Shown: positions 37,257-46,629 of the stretch, piece after piece
How positions within the stretch are numbered: the first letter of the stretch is position 1
Layout: every line of letters begins with the position of its first letter
NCBI GenBank assembly: GCA_017302165.1
Contig: JAFLCW010000003.1
Location: 124,001-188,000 of the forward strand
From: Alphaproteobacteria bacterium
GTDB lineage: Bacteria; Pseudomonadota; Alphaproteobacteria; Micavibrionales; Micavibrionaceae
Length of the DNA stretch: 64,000 nucleotides
Direction: 5' to 3'
Notes under the pieces: generated by a model
The model's database searches: none
What the model saw: the letters and a program-made list of their open reading frames with translations, nothing else
What the model was told of the DNA's origin: nothing
Program-made: the position numbers and the translations under genes

Positions 37257-37616
37257 TTATGATCTGGGTTGCCACGCATTCTCAATATGACGAATAAAAA
37301 ATGGCGGCGATATGGCGATGATATCAAACCGCGCGCTTAAAGACATATTTTTTTGTTCGGCCATGAATAACTGAGCGGCACGCATAATTCGGTTTTGGGC
37401 TTGGGGCGTCACAGCATAAAGCGCTTCGTCCAGATCAGGGCGATACTTGACTTCGGCGAAAATCAACTGCTCTCCTCGGCGGGCAATAATATCGACTTCG
37501 CCGAGCGGCGTTTTATACCGAATGGTTAAAATCTGGAATCCTTTGACCCAGAGATAACCTGCCGCCAGATATTCCGCCAGCCACCCCCGTGTATAAGAGT
37601 CTTGTCGTGATCTCAT
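37257..37616 (-). CDS. yraN: UPF0102 endonuclease-like protein YraN
   Basis: The 119-residue protein has the YraN fold of restriction-endonuclease type: GWLAEYLAAGYL, GEVDIIARRGEQLIFAEVKYR with the D-ExK-like motif, and the R-I-M-R-A helix. Its molecular role is unsettled. It overlaps rsmI by four bases (ATGA), the usual neighbour in proteobacteria. Confidence 0.92.
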   Translation of the reverse strand: MRSRQDSYTRGWLAEYLAAGYLWVKGFQILTIRYKTPLGEVDIIARRGEQLIFAEVKYRPDLDEALYAVTPQAQNRIMRAAQLFMAEQKNMSLSARFDIIAISPPFFIRHIENAWQPRS

Positions 37617-38494
37617 TTCCCAGAGAGTTTAAGCGCCAACATGTAGATGGCTTTTTTGGGTTTGCCTGTGGCGATCGACACCACTTCGGCCGCATCACGC
37701 ACTGACATGGTTTTGAGCGCCAGTTTTAATTGGGATTCAATGCTGGTGCCAACTTCCTGTTCTTCGGGTTCCGGGGCACCCACAATAATACAAATCTCTC
37801 CCTTGGGGGAACCGGCGCGATCGTAATGTGCGATTAACGCCGAGAGTTTATCCCGCTTAACCTCCTCGAATAATTTGGTGATTTCACGCACAACCGCGGC
37901 GGGGCGATCCCCCAGCACGGATTTCATATCTTTCAAACTTTCCAGCAACCGGGGGGCGGTTTCATAAAAAATAAGCGTGCTGTCCGTTTCCCTCCAAGGC
38001 TCCAGCTTGGTTTTACGCCCAACACTTTTAGGCGGTAAAAACCCTAAAAACGAAAAACTATGCGAAGGAATACCCGATAACTGAAGTGCCGATAGGGCGG
38101 CATTTGCCCCCGGAATGGCACTGACCATCGCGCCAGCCTGATGCACGGACTGAACCAGCTTATATCCCGGGTCTGAGATCAAGGGCGTACCGGCATCGCT
38201 AACCAGTGCGACAGATTTCCCTGATAAGATTGTGTCCATCAGGCTGATTCTCTGGCGGCTACTGGCGTGATCATTATACGTGATCATCGGTTTTTTGATC
38301 CGGTAGGCCGACAGTAATTTACCCGTCACACGGGTATCCTCGCAGGCCACCACATCAACAGACGAGAGAATATCCAGAGCCCGAAACGAAATGTCGCGCA
38401 TATTCCCGATGGGTGTTGCCACCAGATAAAGTCCGGGTTTCAAGGAAACGGATTGCGGCGCAGGCAAATCTTTTTGTATAGTCTTTGCATTCAT
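37613..38494 (-). CDS. rsmI: 16S rRNA 2'-O-methyltransferase RsmI
   Basis: RsmI methylates the ribose of C1402 in 16S rRNA. The 293-residue protein has LYLVATPIGNMRDISFRAL, DTRVTGKLL, SDAGTPLISDPGYKLV, ALSALQLSGIPSHSFSFLGF and GKPKKAIYMLAL, all standard. Its ATG is one base from an ATG of the divergent LpoA-like gene, and no clear ribosome site precedes it, so the true start could be slightly internal. Confidence 0.95.
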   Translation of the reverse strand: MNAKTIQKDLPAPQSVSLKPGLYLVATPIGNMRDISFRALDILSSVDVVACEDTRVTGKLLSAYRIKKPMITYNDHASSRQRISLMDTILSGKSVALVSDAGTPLISDPGYKLVQSVHQAGAMVSAIPGANAALSALQLSGIPSHSFSFLGFLPPKSVGRKTKLEPWRETDSTLIFYETAPRLLESLKDMKSVLGDRPAAVVREITKLFEEVKRDKLSALIAHYDRAGSPKGEICIIVGAPEPEEQEVGTSIESQLKLALKTMSVRDAAEVVSIATGKPKKAIYMLALKLSGK

Positions 38495-38513
38495 AATGCG
38501 AAAGGATACGCTG

Positions 38514-39701
38514 GTGACACGCCGAATTCATCTTCTTTCTTCAGTTTTCCTGATCTTGTGCGCGGTTTTATCTCTGGCGGCATGCTCCGGCCAACCCAGC
38601 GTCTGGAACGCCCCGTCCCCTTCGACATCCCCTGCTCCGCCTGCGCCCGCACCGGTAATCAATGGCCCAGCCCCCATGTCATCGGTGCCGGGGTCAGCCG
38701 TTTCGCAAAAACCTGTCAAGGTTGCCTTGCTGGTGCCCTTGACGGGCACCCATGCCAGCATGGGTCAAGCGATGCTGTCAGCGGCGCAGTTGGCTGTTTT
38801 TGATATCGGCGGCGACAATTTTGAATTACTACCCCGGGATACGGGGATGTCACCGGAAACCGCCGCACAGGCCACACAATCTGCACTTAACGAGGGCGCG
38901 CAGATTATTCTGGGCCCCGTATTTGCCGATGCGGTCAAGGCCGTAAAACCCATCGCACAAACCAGTAAAGTGAATATGGTGGCCTTTTCAAATGACCTGA
39001 GTGCCGCCGGCGGTAATACGTATCTTTTGGGAATTACCCCCCAAACCCAAATCGACCGGATGGTTCGATACGCCGCCCTGAAAGGCATAAAAAATGCCGC
39101 CCTTATTTCAGGCGTCGATGCGTATGCGGATATGGCCACGCGTGAATTTCAAAATTCCGCCCAGCGGCACGGCATCACGATCACCGAAACCTTACGGTAT
39201 AACAGCAAATCTATGCCCAGCGCGGACGCCATCAAAAAATTGGGCACCTCTAATATTCAAGGGGTCTTTTTACCCATGGATGGCCAAAGTGCCGGTGCGG
39301 TTGCTGGCTTACTCCCCAAGACGATTCAAAAAATGGGCACAGGATTATGGGACGACCCGCGCACCCTATCTCACCCGGCGTTAGACGGCGCGTGGTTTGC
39401 GGCACCCTCACCTCGGCAATTTTCGGTGTTTGAAAAAAAATATCGCATGACCTACGGCAACACGCCGCCGCGTCTGGCGTCTTTGGCCTATGATGCCACG
39501 GCTTTGGCGGCGGTGCTGGCACGATCTGGCAAAGGGTTTGGTGCGGACGCCATCACGGGCGTCAACGGGTTTGCCGGGATGGATGGTATTTTCCGGTTTG
39601 ATCAAAATGGTCTGGCAGAGCGTGGGCTGGCCATCATGGAAATTCGTCAGGGACAGGTACAGGAAATAGACCCCGCCCCGACAACGTTTCAACGGCCATA
39701 A
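38514..39701 (+). CDS. LpoA-like penicillin-binding-protein activator lipoprotein
   Basis: The protein has a lipobox (LSLAACSGQ), a Pro-rich linker, and a type-1 periplasmic binding-protein domain (VALLVPLTGTHASMGQAML in part; NEGAQIILGPVFADAVKAV). This is the family of outer-membrane lipoprotein activators of penicillin-binding proteins, usually divergent from rsmI. GTG at 38514 is preferred over ATG at 38496 because AGGA at 38503-38506 is seven bases before it, whereas the ATG is one base from the rsmI start and has no site. Confidence 0.85.
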   Translation: MTRRIHLLSSVFLILCAVLSLAACSGQPSVWNAPSPSTSPAPPAPAPVINGPAPMSSVPGSAVSQKPVKVALLVPLTGTHASMGQAMLSAAQLAVFDIGGDNFELLPRDTGMSPETAAQATQSALNEGAQIILGPVFADAVKAVKPIAQTSKVNMVAFSNDLSAAGGNTYLLGITPQTQIDRMVRYAALKGIKNAALISGVDAYADMATREFQNSAQRHGITITETLRYNSKSMPSADAIKKLGTSNIQGVFLPMDGQSAGAVAGLLPKTIQKMGTGLWDDPRTLSHPALDGAWFAAPSPRQFSVFEKKYRMTYGNTPPRLASLAYDATALAAVLARSGKGFGADAITGVNGFAGMDGIFRFDQNGLAERGLAIMEIRQGQVQEIDPAPTTFQRP

Positions 39702-39706
39702 TGATC

Positions 39707-40666
39707 TTATAAACTGGCGCGTTTTTTCTCAGGGGGCAGGGTTGTCACCTGATGTGACTTAGCCTCACATCGACGTTGCATCGCCTGAAGGATGGTGCGC
39801 GCGACATTCACGCCGGATGCTTTTTCAAGCCCTTTGAACCCCGGGAATGTATTGGCTTCGCACACCGTATAGCCGCCGCCTTCGGCAAAAAGCAAATCAA
39901 TCCCGCCAATCTGGATATTCAAGACATCTGCGGTTTTAAGCGCAAGATCAATGGCCGCCTGATCCGGCGTAAAAGGATGCACCGACCCGCCGGATGAATA
40001 ATTGGCCTTGAAATCCCCCTCTTTGGCGCGGCGTTCCATCGACGCCACCACCTGCCCGTCCACAGTAAAAAGACGAATATCCCGCCCCCGGCTATAGGCC
40101 ACAAATTTCTGGAAGATGAGTTGCAAATGGGGGTTGGTCTGACCGATTAGATCCATCAATTCCTTAAAAGCCCGGGCACTTTCAATCAGAAAGACCCCAA
40201 TCCCTAATGCCCCGTTTAACGTTTTAACGACCACCGGGAAGCCAATCGTACTTTCGATCAAATCCATATCGACCGGAAACTTGGCCAGCATGGTGACGGG
40301 TGAGGGTATGCCTGCTTCGGCGATAATCTGGTGGGTGTGCAATTTGTCGCGGACGGTTTCAATGGTGTTGGCATTATTATAAATAATACAGCCCATACGT
40401 TCGAGCTGACGGGCTACCGCCAGCGAAAAATAACTATGGTCATGGTGGTTAAAATACGGAAATACTACATCCGGCAGGGGAACGCTTTCCCCATCTATCA
40501 AAACAGAATCCCGGGTATCCTGCGTAACCAAAAGATCAAATTGATCTGGTCGATAGACAGAGAGTTCCACGCCCAATTCGATGGCTTCTGATTGGAATCG
40601 TCTGACCTCATGCGCCAAATCGGCACTCGATTCCACCTGATCCCCATAGAGTATCCAGACCTTCAT
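39707..40666 (-). CDS. RimK-type ATP-grasp ligase
   Basis: The 319-residue ATP-grasp enzyme has a pre-ATP-grasp N-domain, the ATP-binding lysine region (GFPVVVKTLNGALGIGV), RGRDIRLFTVDGQVVASMERR, and the Mg site VCEANTFPGFKGLE. This is the RimK group, which adds glutamate or other amino acids to a carboxylate. Many relatives of this locus have glutathione synthetase gshB here; motifs fit RimK better. Substrate unknown. It converges on the LpoA-like gene with five bases between stops. Confidence 0.85.
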   Translation of the reverse strand: MKVWILYGDQVESSADLAHEVRRFQSEAIELGVELSVYRPDQFDLLVTQDTRDSVLIDGESVPLPDVVFPYFNHHDHSYFSLAVARQLERMGCIIYNNANTIETVRDKLHTHQIIAEAGIPSPVTMLAKFPVDMDLIESTIGFPVVVKTLNGALGIGVFLIESARAFKELMDLIGQTNPHLQLIFQKFVAYSRGRDIRLFTVDGQVVASMERRAKEGDFKANYSSGGSVHPFTPDQAAIDLALKTADVLNIQIGGIDLLFAEGGGYTVCEANTFPGFKGLEKASGVNVARTILQAMQRRCEAKSHQVTTLPPEKKRASL

Positions 40667-40952
40667 ACGTGCCCCTCTTATTTTTTATCACGGATAGAAG
40701 ACGCATCCTAACGTTTTGGATGAAGTCTGTCATGACATTTCATCAATTCATTTAAAAACAAATGGTTAGTCGTTCTGCCTCATATGTCACCATAAAATAA
40801 GGTGGCCTTTTCGCCCCACCTAGTCGTGGATAAATATCAAAGCTTGTGGACATCCGCGCCGTATCGATTGAGATTTTTCTATGTGCGTTATAAAAACGGG
40901 GCGTATTCAAATATCGTAGCGATTCGCTTTTTGACCTCAAAGGAGATGCCCC

Positions 40953-41564
40953 ATGTTGGTTTCCGCCGCGCAGACTTATCAGATTGATGACAGCAAAGGA
41001 AAAGCCGGACGCCCCCGGTCAGATGAATCCCACCGCGCCATTCTGGACGCCACCCGCCGCCTGTTAACCCATATGCCGGTACATAAGTTATCGGTTGAAG
41101 CGATCGCCAAAAAGGCCGGGGTTGGCAAAACCACCATTTATCGCTGGTGGCCGAATAAACAGGCCGTGGTGATGGATGCGGTGTTTTCTCAGCCCGCTTT
41201 TTTGAACATCCTGCCCGCTTCGGCCACGGCCTTTGAGGGGATCAAGGTGCAAATTGAGAAACTGCTTCGTCAACTGGCGGGTAAAAATGGGCGGATGGTG
41301 GCAGAAATTCTGGGGGAAGCCCAAGGCGATATGGAGGCCTTGAAATCATTTTCCCAAGGGTTTTTCCAGGAACGATATGACGCGCTGGCGCGTTACTTGA
41401 GCGAAGGCAAAGACAGCGGGGAATTTCGGGCAGATCTAGATATGGAATCAGCCATTGATTTGATCATGGGGCCTATTTTCTTCCGGTTGATCACCGGACA
41501 GGATTTCGACCCCGCCTTTGAAAAAAACCTGATCGACAGCCTGCGCCGGGGATTATCGGCCTAA
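40953..41564 (+). CDS. TetR-family transcriptional regulator
   Basis: The 203-residue protein has an N-terminal helix-turn-helix (SVEAIAKKAGVGKTTIYRWW) in the TetR position (about 40-70), preceded by the GRPRSDESHRAILDA helix. A C-terminal ligand domain is typical of the AcrR/C-terminal-33 type. AAGGAGA precedes the ATG. Nearest genes are the ATP-grasp ligase (divergent) and a glyoxalase (convergent); its target is unknown. Confidence 0.92.
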   Translation: MLVSAAQTYQIDDSKGKAGRPRSDESHRAILDATRRLLTHMPVHKLSVEAIAKKAGVGKTTIYRWWPNKQAVVMDAVFSQPAFLNILPASATAFEGIKVQIEKLLRQLAGKNGRMVAEILGEAQGDMEALKSFSQGFFQERYDALARYLSEGKDSGEFRADLDMESAIDLIMGPIFFRLITGQDFDPAFEKNLIDSLRRGLSA

Positions 41565-41571
41565 TTGTCCC

Positions 41572-42030
41572 TTACCACGTCCCTGTATTAGGCATGGAAA
41601 CCCATGGTTCTGCCGGGGGCAAATGCGCCCCGTCCTGAAGCAATTCTAGGGATATTCCGTCCGGCGTTTTCACAAACGCCATGTGACCATCGCGCGGTGG
41701 GCGGTTGATGATCACCCCTGCGTCTTTTAACCGGGCACAGGTCTCATAGATATTCGTGACGCGGTAAGCCAGATGACCAAAATTGCGCCCCCCTGTATAT
41801 ATCTCACCCTTCCCGTTTTCATCCGGCCAGTTATACGTGAGTTCCAGTAAAGGACTTTTACTCTCGCCCGAAGCACGGTCAAAATCCGCGTCCGCCGACA
41901 GGAAAATCAAAGTAAAGCGCCCGGCTCCATTCTCGGTACGCCTGACTTCTTTCATGCCCAGCAGGTCGCAGAAAAAATGAAGCGATTCTGCCATGTCCCG
42001 AATACGTATCATGGTATGAAGATAATGCAT
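41572..42030 (-). CDS. gloA: Glyoxalase I family (VOC) protein
   Basis: The 152-residue protein has two beta-alpha-beta-beta-beta modules: [20 protein letters not shown] with His ligand, LLELTYNW with Glu, NFGHLAYRV with His, and [11 protein letters not shown] with Glu. These are the four metal ligands of lactoylglutathione lyase, which detoxifies methylglyoxal. Length is slightly longer than E. coli GloA. Other VOC activities are possible. Confidence 0.82.
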   Translation of the reverse strand: MHYLHTMIRIRDMAESLHFFCDLLGMKEVRRTENGAGRFTLIFLSADADFDRASGESKSPLLELTYNWPDENGKGEIYTGGRNFGHLAYRVTNIYETCARLKDAGVIINRPPRDGHMAFVKTPDGISLELLQDGAHLPPAEPWVSMPNTGTW

Positions 42031-42142
42031 GCGAAAAACCTCTGTTCAAATAATCTTACAATAATCAGGGCGTTGACTTACCTGCGCGTAACATCCTGAC
42101 ATAGATTGTCAGCCAGACCCATTCTGATTTAAGGTAACACCC

Positions 42143-43441
42143 ATGGATATCAAGAATACAACGTTGGTTACTTTGGTCAATGATGTGGGTTTGTGGATGC
42201 AAAAACATGTCTTCACCCCGGACACCGCCATCCAGCTGGCATTAATTGCGCTGGCATTTTCCTTGGCGTCCATCATCACACGTTATGCCCAAAATCATTT
42301 GAACGACCGGGTGAATGCCTTACGTATTCCCTATCGTCTCACGGAAATTGTCCATTCTTTGATACGGCTTTTGCTCCCCGCCACCGCTCTGCTTTTAATT
42401 TTTGCCGGGGGAGAAATTATCGCCCTTAAACCGCTGGGCTTTAGTCACGGGCTCTGCGAGGTTGTCTCCAAACTGTTGTTCGCCTGGATTTTAATTCGTT
42501 TATCCGTTCAATTTATTTCAAACCGGTTTTCCCGCAACATTGTGGCCTTTGTCATTTGGGGAATCGCCGCCTTAAGTATTTTTGGTATTTTAGAACCAAC
42601 AATGGCTTTGCTCGATTCCTTTGGGATGGATCTAGGCGATTTTCGTTTCTCTGTGTTGACCGTCATCAAAATCATGATGGCGCTCTTCATCCTGCTTTAT
42701 GGCGCCTTGTTTCTGGCGTCGTTTATTGAACGCCGGATCAGTTTGGCCGCCAGTTTGACACCCTCCTCCCGGGTGCTGATTTCAAAAATCATCCGGGTGA
42801 TTTTGATTGTCTCGGCCATTCTAATCGGTATTACCACGGCCGGCGTCGATCTCTCCTTGCTGGCGGTATTTTCGGGGGCGGTTGGCCTGGGGTTGGGCTT
42901 TGGCCTTAAAAACGGTATGTCGAACCTGTTTTCGGGCATGATGTTGTTGATGGATCAATCCATCAAGCCCGGCGACATCATCGAAATGTTTTCCCAAGAC
43001 GGCAAAAGCTCGACCTTTGGCTGGGTTCAATATATGGGATCGCGCTACACGGAAATTGTGACCCGAGACAATAAATCTTATTTAATCCCCAATGAACAAT
43101 TGGTCACCCAGCAAGTAGTGAATTGGTCACATGGGGATACGCTGGTTCGTCTTGAGGTGTTTTTTCATGTATCCTATGACACCGATCCGCATATGATAAA
43201 AAAAATAACGGCCGAAGCCGCCGCCAAACCATCCCGCGTGGTCTCTTCGCCCGCTCCTCAGGCGCATATTGTGGAATATGATGGTGCGGGTTTCAAATTT
43301 GCGCTTCGTTTCTGGATACGCGATGCCGAAAAAGGGGTCACGAACATCAAAGGCGATGTGCTTTTAGCCATTTGGGACGCCTTTAAAGAACATCAGATTT
43401 CTGTCCCACCGCCCAGATTATATGTCACGGTTGAGAAATAG
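42143..43441 (+). CDS. MscS-family mechanosensitive channel
   Basis: The 432-residue protein has about five or six membrane segments in the first 270 residues, then the MscS pore/beta domain signature (FSGAVGLGLGFGLKNGMSNL, in part; GDIIEMFS; YTEIVTRDNKSYLIPNEQL). The cytoplasmic C-terminal domain follows. It protects against hypo-osmotic shock in the inner membrane. A short inverted repeat CTGACA-N5-TGTCAG (42096-42112) lies upstream. Confidence 0.93.
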   Translation: MDIKNTTLVTLVNDVGLWMQKHVFTPDTAIQLALIALAFSLASIITRYAQNHLNDRVNALRIPYRLTEIVHSLIRLLLPATALLLIFAGGEIIALKPLGFSHGLCEVVSKLLFAWILIRLSVQFISNRFSRNIVAFVIWGIAALSIFGILEPTMALLDSFGMDLGDFRFSVLTVIKIMMALFILLYGALFLASFIERRISLAASLTPSSRVLISKIIRVILIVSAILIGITTAGVDLSLLAVFSGAVGLGLGFGLKNGMSNLFSGMMLLMDQSIKPGDIIEMFSQDGKSSTFGWVQYMGSRYTEIVTRDNKSYLIPNEQLVTQQVVNWSHGDTLVRLEVFFHVSYDTDPHMIKKITAEAAAKPSRVVSSPAPQAHIVEYDGAGFKFALRFWIRDAEKGVTNIKGDVLLAIWDAFKEHQISVPPPRLYVTVEK

Positions 43442-43443
43442 AA

Positions 43444-43475
43444 AAACCCTTGCGGGATTGCTCCCCCAAGGGTTT
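43444..43475. terminator. Bidirectional terminator
   Basis: AAACCCTTG (43444-43452) pairs with CAAGGGTTT (43467-43475). T-rich tracts flank both sides, so it can end both the mscS-family gene (+) and ahpD (-). Confidence 0.75.
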
Positions 43476-43493
43476 CATTTTTGAGTGATATGA

Positions 43494-44048
43494 TTATGCG
43501 GCTTTGGCCATCGGCGTCGATGACATCGCCGATTCTGCCGCCAATGTCGCGCTCGTGGCCTGAATAACGGCGGCCATACGCACGGCTGTTTGAACGATCA
43601 CGGCACTGACGCCATGGTCACGCAATTTCTTATCATGCGCATCCACACAGAATTTACAGCCATTCATAGCCGATACCGCCAATGCCCAGAGTTCAAAGTC
43701 GATCTTATCTGTGCCATGAGACGCCAGAATATTCATCCGGAGTTTAGCCGGCATGGTTTTGTATTCTTCATTCGCAATCATACCCACGAATTTATAATAT
43801 ACATTATTCATGGCCATGATGGATGCCGCCGCCTTGGCCCCTTGAAAGGCCTCAGTGGATAAACGCGCTTTAGCTTCGGATTCGATCTCACGAATGACAA
43901 ATTCATTCCCGGTCGCCAGTGCACAGGCAAACAATGTTCCCCATGTTTGTTGTTCGGTCATGTCTGTTTCATTCATGAAACCGCTGAGGTTCAATTTAAT
44001 ATCCTTCGCATAGTCAGGAAGGGCGTTTTGAATGCTTTCAAGTGACAT
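43494..44048 (-). CDS. ahpD: AhpD-type alkylhydroperoxidase
   Basis: The 184-residue carboxymuconolactone-decarboxylase-fold protein has the AhpD redox motif CKFCVDAH (C131, C134, H138). With AhpC it reduces organic hydroperoxides, AhpD regenerating the oxidised AhpC. It begins three bases after the ahpC stop. Confidence 0.94.
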   Translation of the reverse strand: MSLESIQNALPDYAKDIKLNLSGFMNETDMTEQQTWGTLFACALATGNEFVIREIESEAKARLSTEAFQGAKAAASIMAMNNVYYKFVGMIANEEYKTMPAKLRMNILASHGTDKIDFELWALAVSAMNGCKFCVDAHDKKLRDHGVSAVIVQTAVRMAAVIQATSATLAAESAMSSTPMAKAA

Positions 44049-44051
44049 GGA

Positions 44052-44639
44052 TTAGGCCGCCTTTTTCAGTTTGGCCGCTTCGGCATGAAGATCAATCGTG
44101 TCGCCGCCAACCTGACGGTTGCACGGACACAGCTCATCGCTCTGCAGAGCATCCAAGAGTCTTAAGATTTCCTTGGGATTCCGCCCCACATTCAGGCTGT
44201 TGACGGTGACTTGCTGAATAATGTTGTGTGGATCGACGATGAAGGTTGCCCGAAGCGCGACGCCCGCTGATCTGTCACGAATGCCTAATCCATCGGTCAG
44301 AGATCCGTTGGTGTCGGCAAAACTCCATTGATTAAGCTGATGAAGGTCTTTGTGTTCCCGGCGCCAAGCCAGTTTGCAGAATTCGTTATCCGTCGATCCA
44401 CCCATCACCACACAATCACGATCTTCGAAATCCTTGTTGAGTTTGGCAAATTCAACGATTTCCGTCGGACACACAAATGTAAAATCCTTAGGATAGAAGA
44501 ACATAACCTTCCATTTGCCCTCAAAGCTTTTGTTTGTAATCGTCTCAAACGCGCTCTGCCCGTTTTCTTCATGCGCCATGAAACCCGGTTTTACGCCCGT
44601 GACAGAAAATTCTGGTAATTTATCGCCAATACCCAACAT
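44052..44639 (-). CDS. ahpC: Peroxiredoxin AhpC
   Basis: The 195-residue 2-Cys peroxiredoxin has the peroxidatic Cys at 57 (FTFVCPTEI) and C-terminal Cys residues at 171 and 173 (LCPCNRQ). It reduces H2O2 and alkyl peroxides in the cytoplasm. It is divergent from oxyR with a 15-base OxyR consensus in the shared gap, so it is very likely OxyR-activated. Confidence 0.95.
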   Translation of the reverse strand: MLGIGDKLPEFSVTGVKPGFMAHEENGQSAFETITNKSFEGKWKVMFFYPKDFTFVCPTEIVEFAKLNKDFEDRDCVVMGGSTDNEFCKLAWRREHKDLHQLNQWSFADTNGSLTDGLGIRDRSAGVALRATFIVDPHNIIQQVTVNSLNVGRNPKEILRLLDALQSDELCPCNRQVGGDTIDLHAEAAKLKKAA

Positions 44640-44729
44640 ATGATGTTCTCCTTTAGAAAATGGGATGATGTGAAAGGCATCGTAATCCTGCCTTTTTTAA
44701 AAAGCCAATTGAAAAAACCTTTTTTATTA

Positions 44730-44744
44730 ATAGATAAAATCTAT
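44730..44744. promoter_or_regulatory. OxyR-binding site
   Basis: ATAG-ATAAAAT-CTAT matches the OxyR half-site ATAGnTnnnAnCTAT at every fixed base, and the inverted repeat extends one base further on each side (44729-44745). It lies between ahpC and oxyR, suited to autoregulation and activation of ahpCD. Confidence 0.8.
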
Positions 44745-44776
44745 TATAATTAATGCTACTAAAAGGAATTATCTAT

Positions 44777-45673
44777 ATGAGTTCGCCCAGCCTGCGTCAG
44801 CTTCAATATCTCATGGCCCTCTCGCGCACCGGACATTTTGCGAAGGCGGCAGAACTGTGTCATGTCACGCAACCCACCTTAAGTGCGGGTATCGCAGATC
44901 TAGAAGTCATCTTAGGTCATAAATTGATTGACCGGCAAAACCGAAAGAAAAATATGCTGACCCCGTTTGGACGGGAAATTTTAAAACACGCAGATCACAT
45001 TTTATCTGGCGTAGACCATTTACTCACTTTCGCCCGGCAATATGATGCCCCCATGCGCGGTATCGTTCGGCTGGGGATCATTCCGACGATTGCCCCCTAT
45101 CTTTTGCCCCGGATGATCAAGCCTCTGGAATCAAAATACCCGGAACTCACCTTTCAGATTTTTGAATATATGAGTTCTGATTTACTCTCGAAGCTTGTGG
45201 AAGGCGACCTTGATGCGGGCATTATGGCCTTCCCTTTTTCTTTACCCGCTGGCCTCACGAGCAAAATACTGACCCATGAAGCGTTTTTTTATGCTGTTCC
45301 TAAAGGGGCCTTCAAAGATAAAAAATCTCTATCGAACAAAGATCTTCACGGACATAAACTTTTATTATTAGAAGATGGTCACTGCCTTCGGCAACATGCC
45401 TTAAGTGCCTGTGCGCTCCAACTTCCCCATGAACAAAAAACATTCAGTGCCACGAGTCTGGCGACGCTTATTCAACTGGTGGCTGAAGGCTATGGTATTA
45501 CGCTTTTGCCCAAAATGGTTCTTCCGCATGTGGCCAGTATTCGGGATGTACAGGTTCTCCCCTTTACCCCGCCCGCGCCCACCCGGCAGATTGGCATGGT
45601 CTGGCGGCAATCTTCGCCGCTCACCACAACGCTTAAAACTCTCCATCAGGCACTGGTGCCATTAATACCATAA
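44777..45673 (+). CDS. oxyR: LysR-family peroxide sensor OxyR
   Basis: From the ATG at 44777 (AAGGA about ten bases upstream) the product is 298 residues. It has an N-terminal HTH (GHFAKAAELCHVTQPTLSAGI in parts) and a substrate domain with redox cysteines C203 and C212 (DGHCLRQHALSAC), spaced as C199/C208 of E. coli OxyR. It is divergent from ahpCD, its classical target. An in-frame extension to 44753 would start inside the AT-rich promoter and is unlikely. Confidence 0.94.
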   Translation: MSSPSLRQLQYLMALSRTGHFAKAAELCHVTQPTLSAGIADLEVILGHKLIDRQNRKKNMLTPFGREILKHADHILSGVDHLLTFARQYDAPMRGIVRLGIIPTIAPYLLPRMIKPLESKYPELTFQIFEYMSSDLLSKLVEGDLDAGIMAFPFSLPAGLTSKILTHEAFFYAVPKGAFKDKKSLSNKDLHGHKLLLLEDGHCLRQHALSACALQLPHEQKTFSATSLATLIQLVAEGYGITLLPKMVLPHVASIRDVQVLPFTPPAPTRQIGMVWRQSSPLTTTLKTLHQALVPLIP

Positions 45674-45732
45674 GGATTAACCCTGGGAATCAAGATTGAA
45701 ATTTAAGGCAAAAATCCGTATATGATGGGTCT

Positions 45733-46617
45733 ATGTGGCATGTGGCGGCACTTTATCGTTTTGTGGGTACGGGATCTGATCTTCCCGGGCTTCAGAGCCG
45801 TTTGAAACAGGCGGCACTGGCGCACGATATTTGCGGCACGCTATTACTGGCGCCCGAAGGCATCAACGGCACGATTGGCGCGCCCAGTGCTGAACAACTG
45901 GCCAGTATGATGTCCGTTTTACAAGATGAACTGAATATAAATTTGGGCGAAGTTAAATATTCACGCGCTGATGACAAGCCGTTTCTGCGGATGAAAGTAC
46001 GGCTTAAAAAAGAAATCGTGACGCTTCGGGCACCCGAAGCCAACCCTGCCTATCAAGTGGGCACCTATGTTGACGCGCAGAAATGGAATGACCTGATCTC
46101 TCGGTCTGATATGACCGTTCTGGATACACGCAACACATACGAAACAGATATCGGTATCTTCAAAGGGGCAATTGACCCCCGTATTGAAACCTTCACCCAG
46201 TTCAAAGATTTTGTACAAAAAAACTTAAACCCCAGTGATCACCCTAAAATCGCGATGTTCTGCACGGGCGGCATACGGTGTGAAAAAGCGTCATCTTATA
46301 TGCTTTCTCAAGGGTTCAAGGAAGTATACCACCTGAAAGGCGGTATTTTAAAATATCTGGAAACTGTTCCCGAACAAGAAAGCTTATGGGAAGGCGGATG
46401 TTTTGTCTTTGACCGGCGGGTTGCGATTACTCACGGGCTTGCCGAAACAGATCATGATCTGTGTTATGGATGCCGCGCCCCGCTATCGGCCCAAGACCGC
46501 TTACATCCAGCCTATGAAGAAGGGGTAGCCTGTGCGAACTGTGCCGATACGCTGACACCGCTACGCCGCAAAGCCTTAAAAGAACGCCACATCCAAATGA
46601 CACGGCAATCTCTATAA
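45733..46617 (+). CDS. trhO: tRNA uridine(34) hydroxylase TrhO
   Basis: The 294-residue rhodanese-like enzyme (YceA/UPF0176) hydroxylates U34 of certain tRNAs towards cmo5U using O2. It has the N-terminal GTLLLAPEGINGTI, rhodanese loop MFCTGGIRCEKAS with the catalytic Cys, GFKEVYHLKGGILKYL, and a C-terminal Cys-rich metal-like site (CYGCRAPL, CANCADTL). Confidence 0.93.
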   Translation: MWHVAALYRFVGTGSDLPGLQSRLKQAALAHDICGTLLLAPEGINGTIGAPSAEQLASMMSVLQDELNINLGEVKYSRADDKPFLRMKVRLKKEIVTLRAPEANPAYQVGTYVDAQKWNDLISRSDMTVLDTRNTYETDIGIFKGAIDPRIETFTQFKDFVQKNLNPSDHPKIAMFCTGGIRCEKASSYMLSQGFKEVYHLKGGILKYLETVPEQESLWEGGCFVFDRRVAITHGLAETDHDLCYGCRAPLSAQDRLHPAYEEGVACANCADTLTPLRRKALKERHIQMTRQSL

Positions 46618-46629
46618 TTAAATTAAGTT

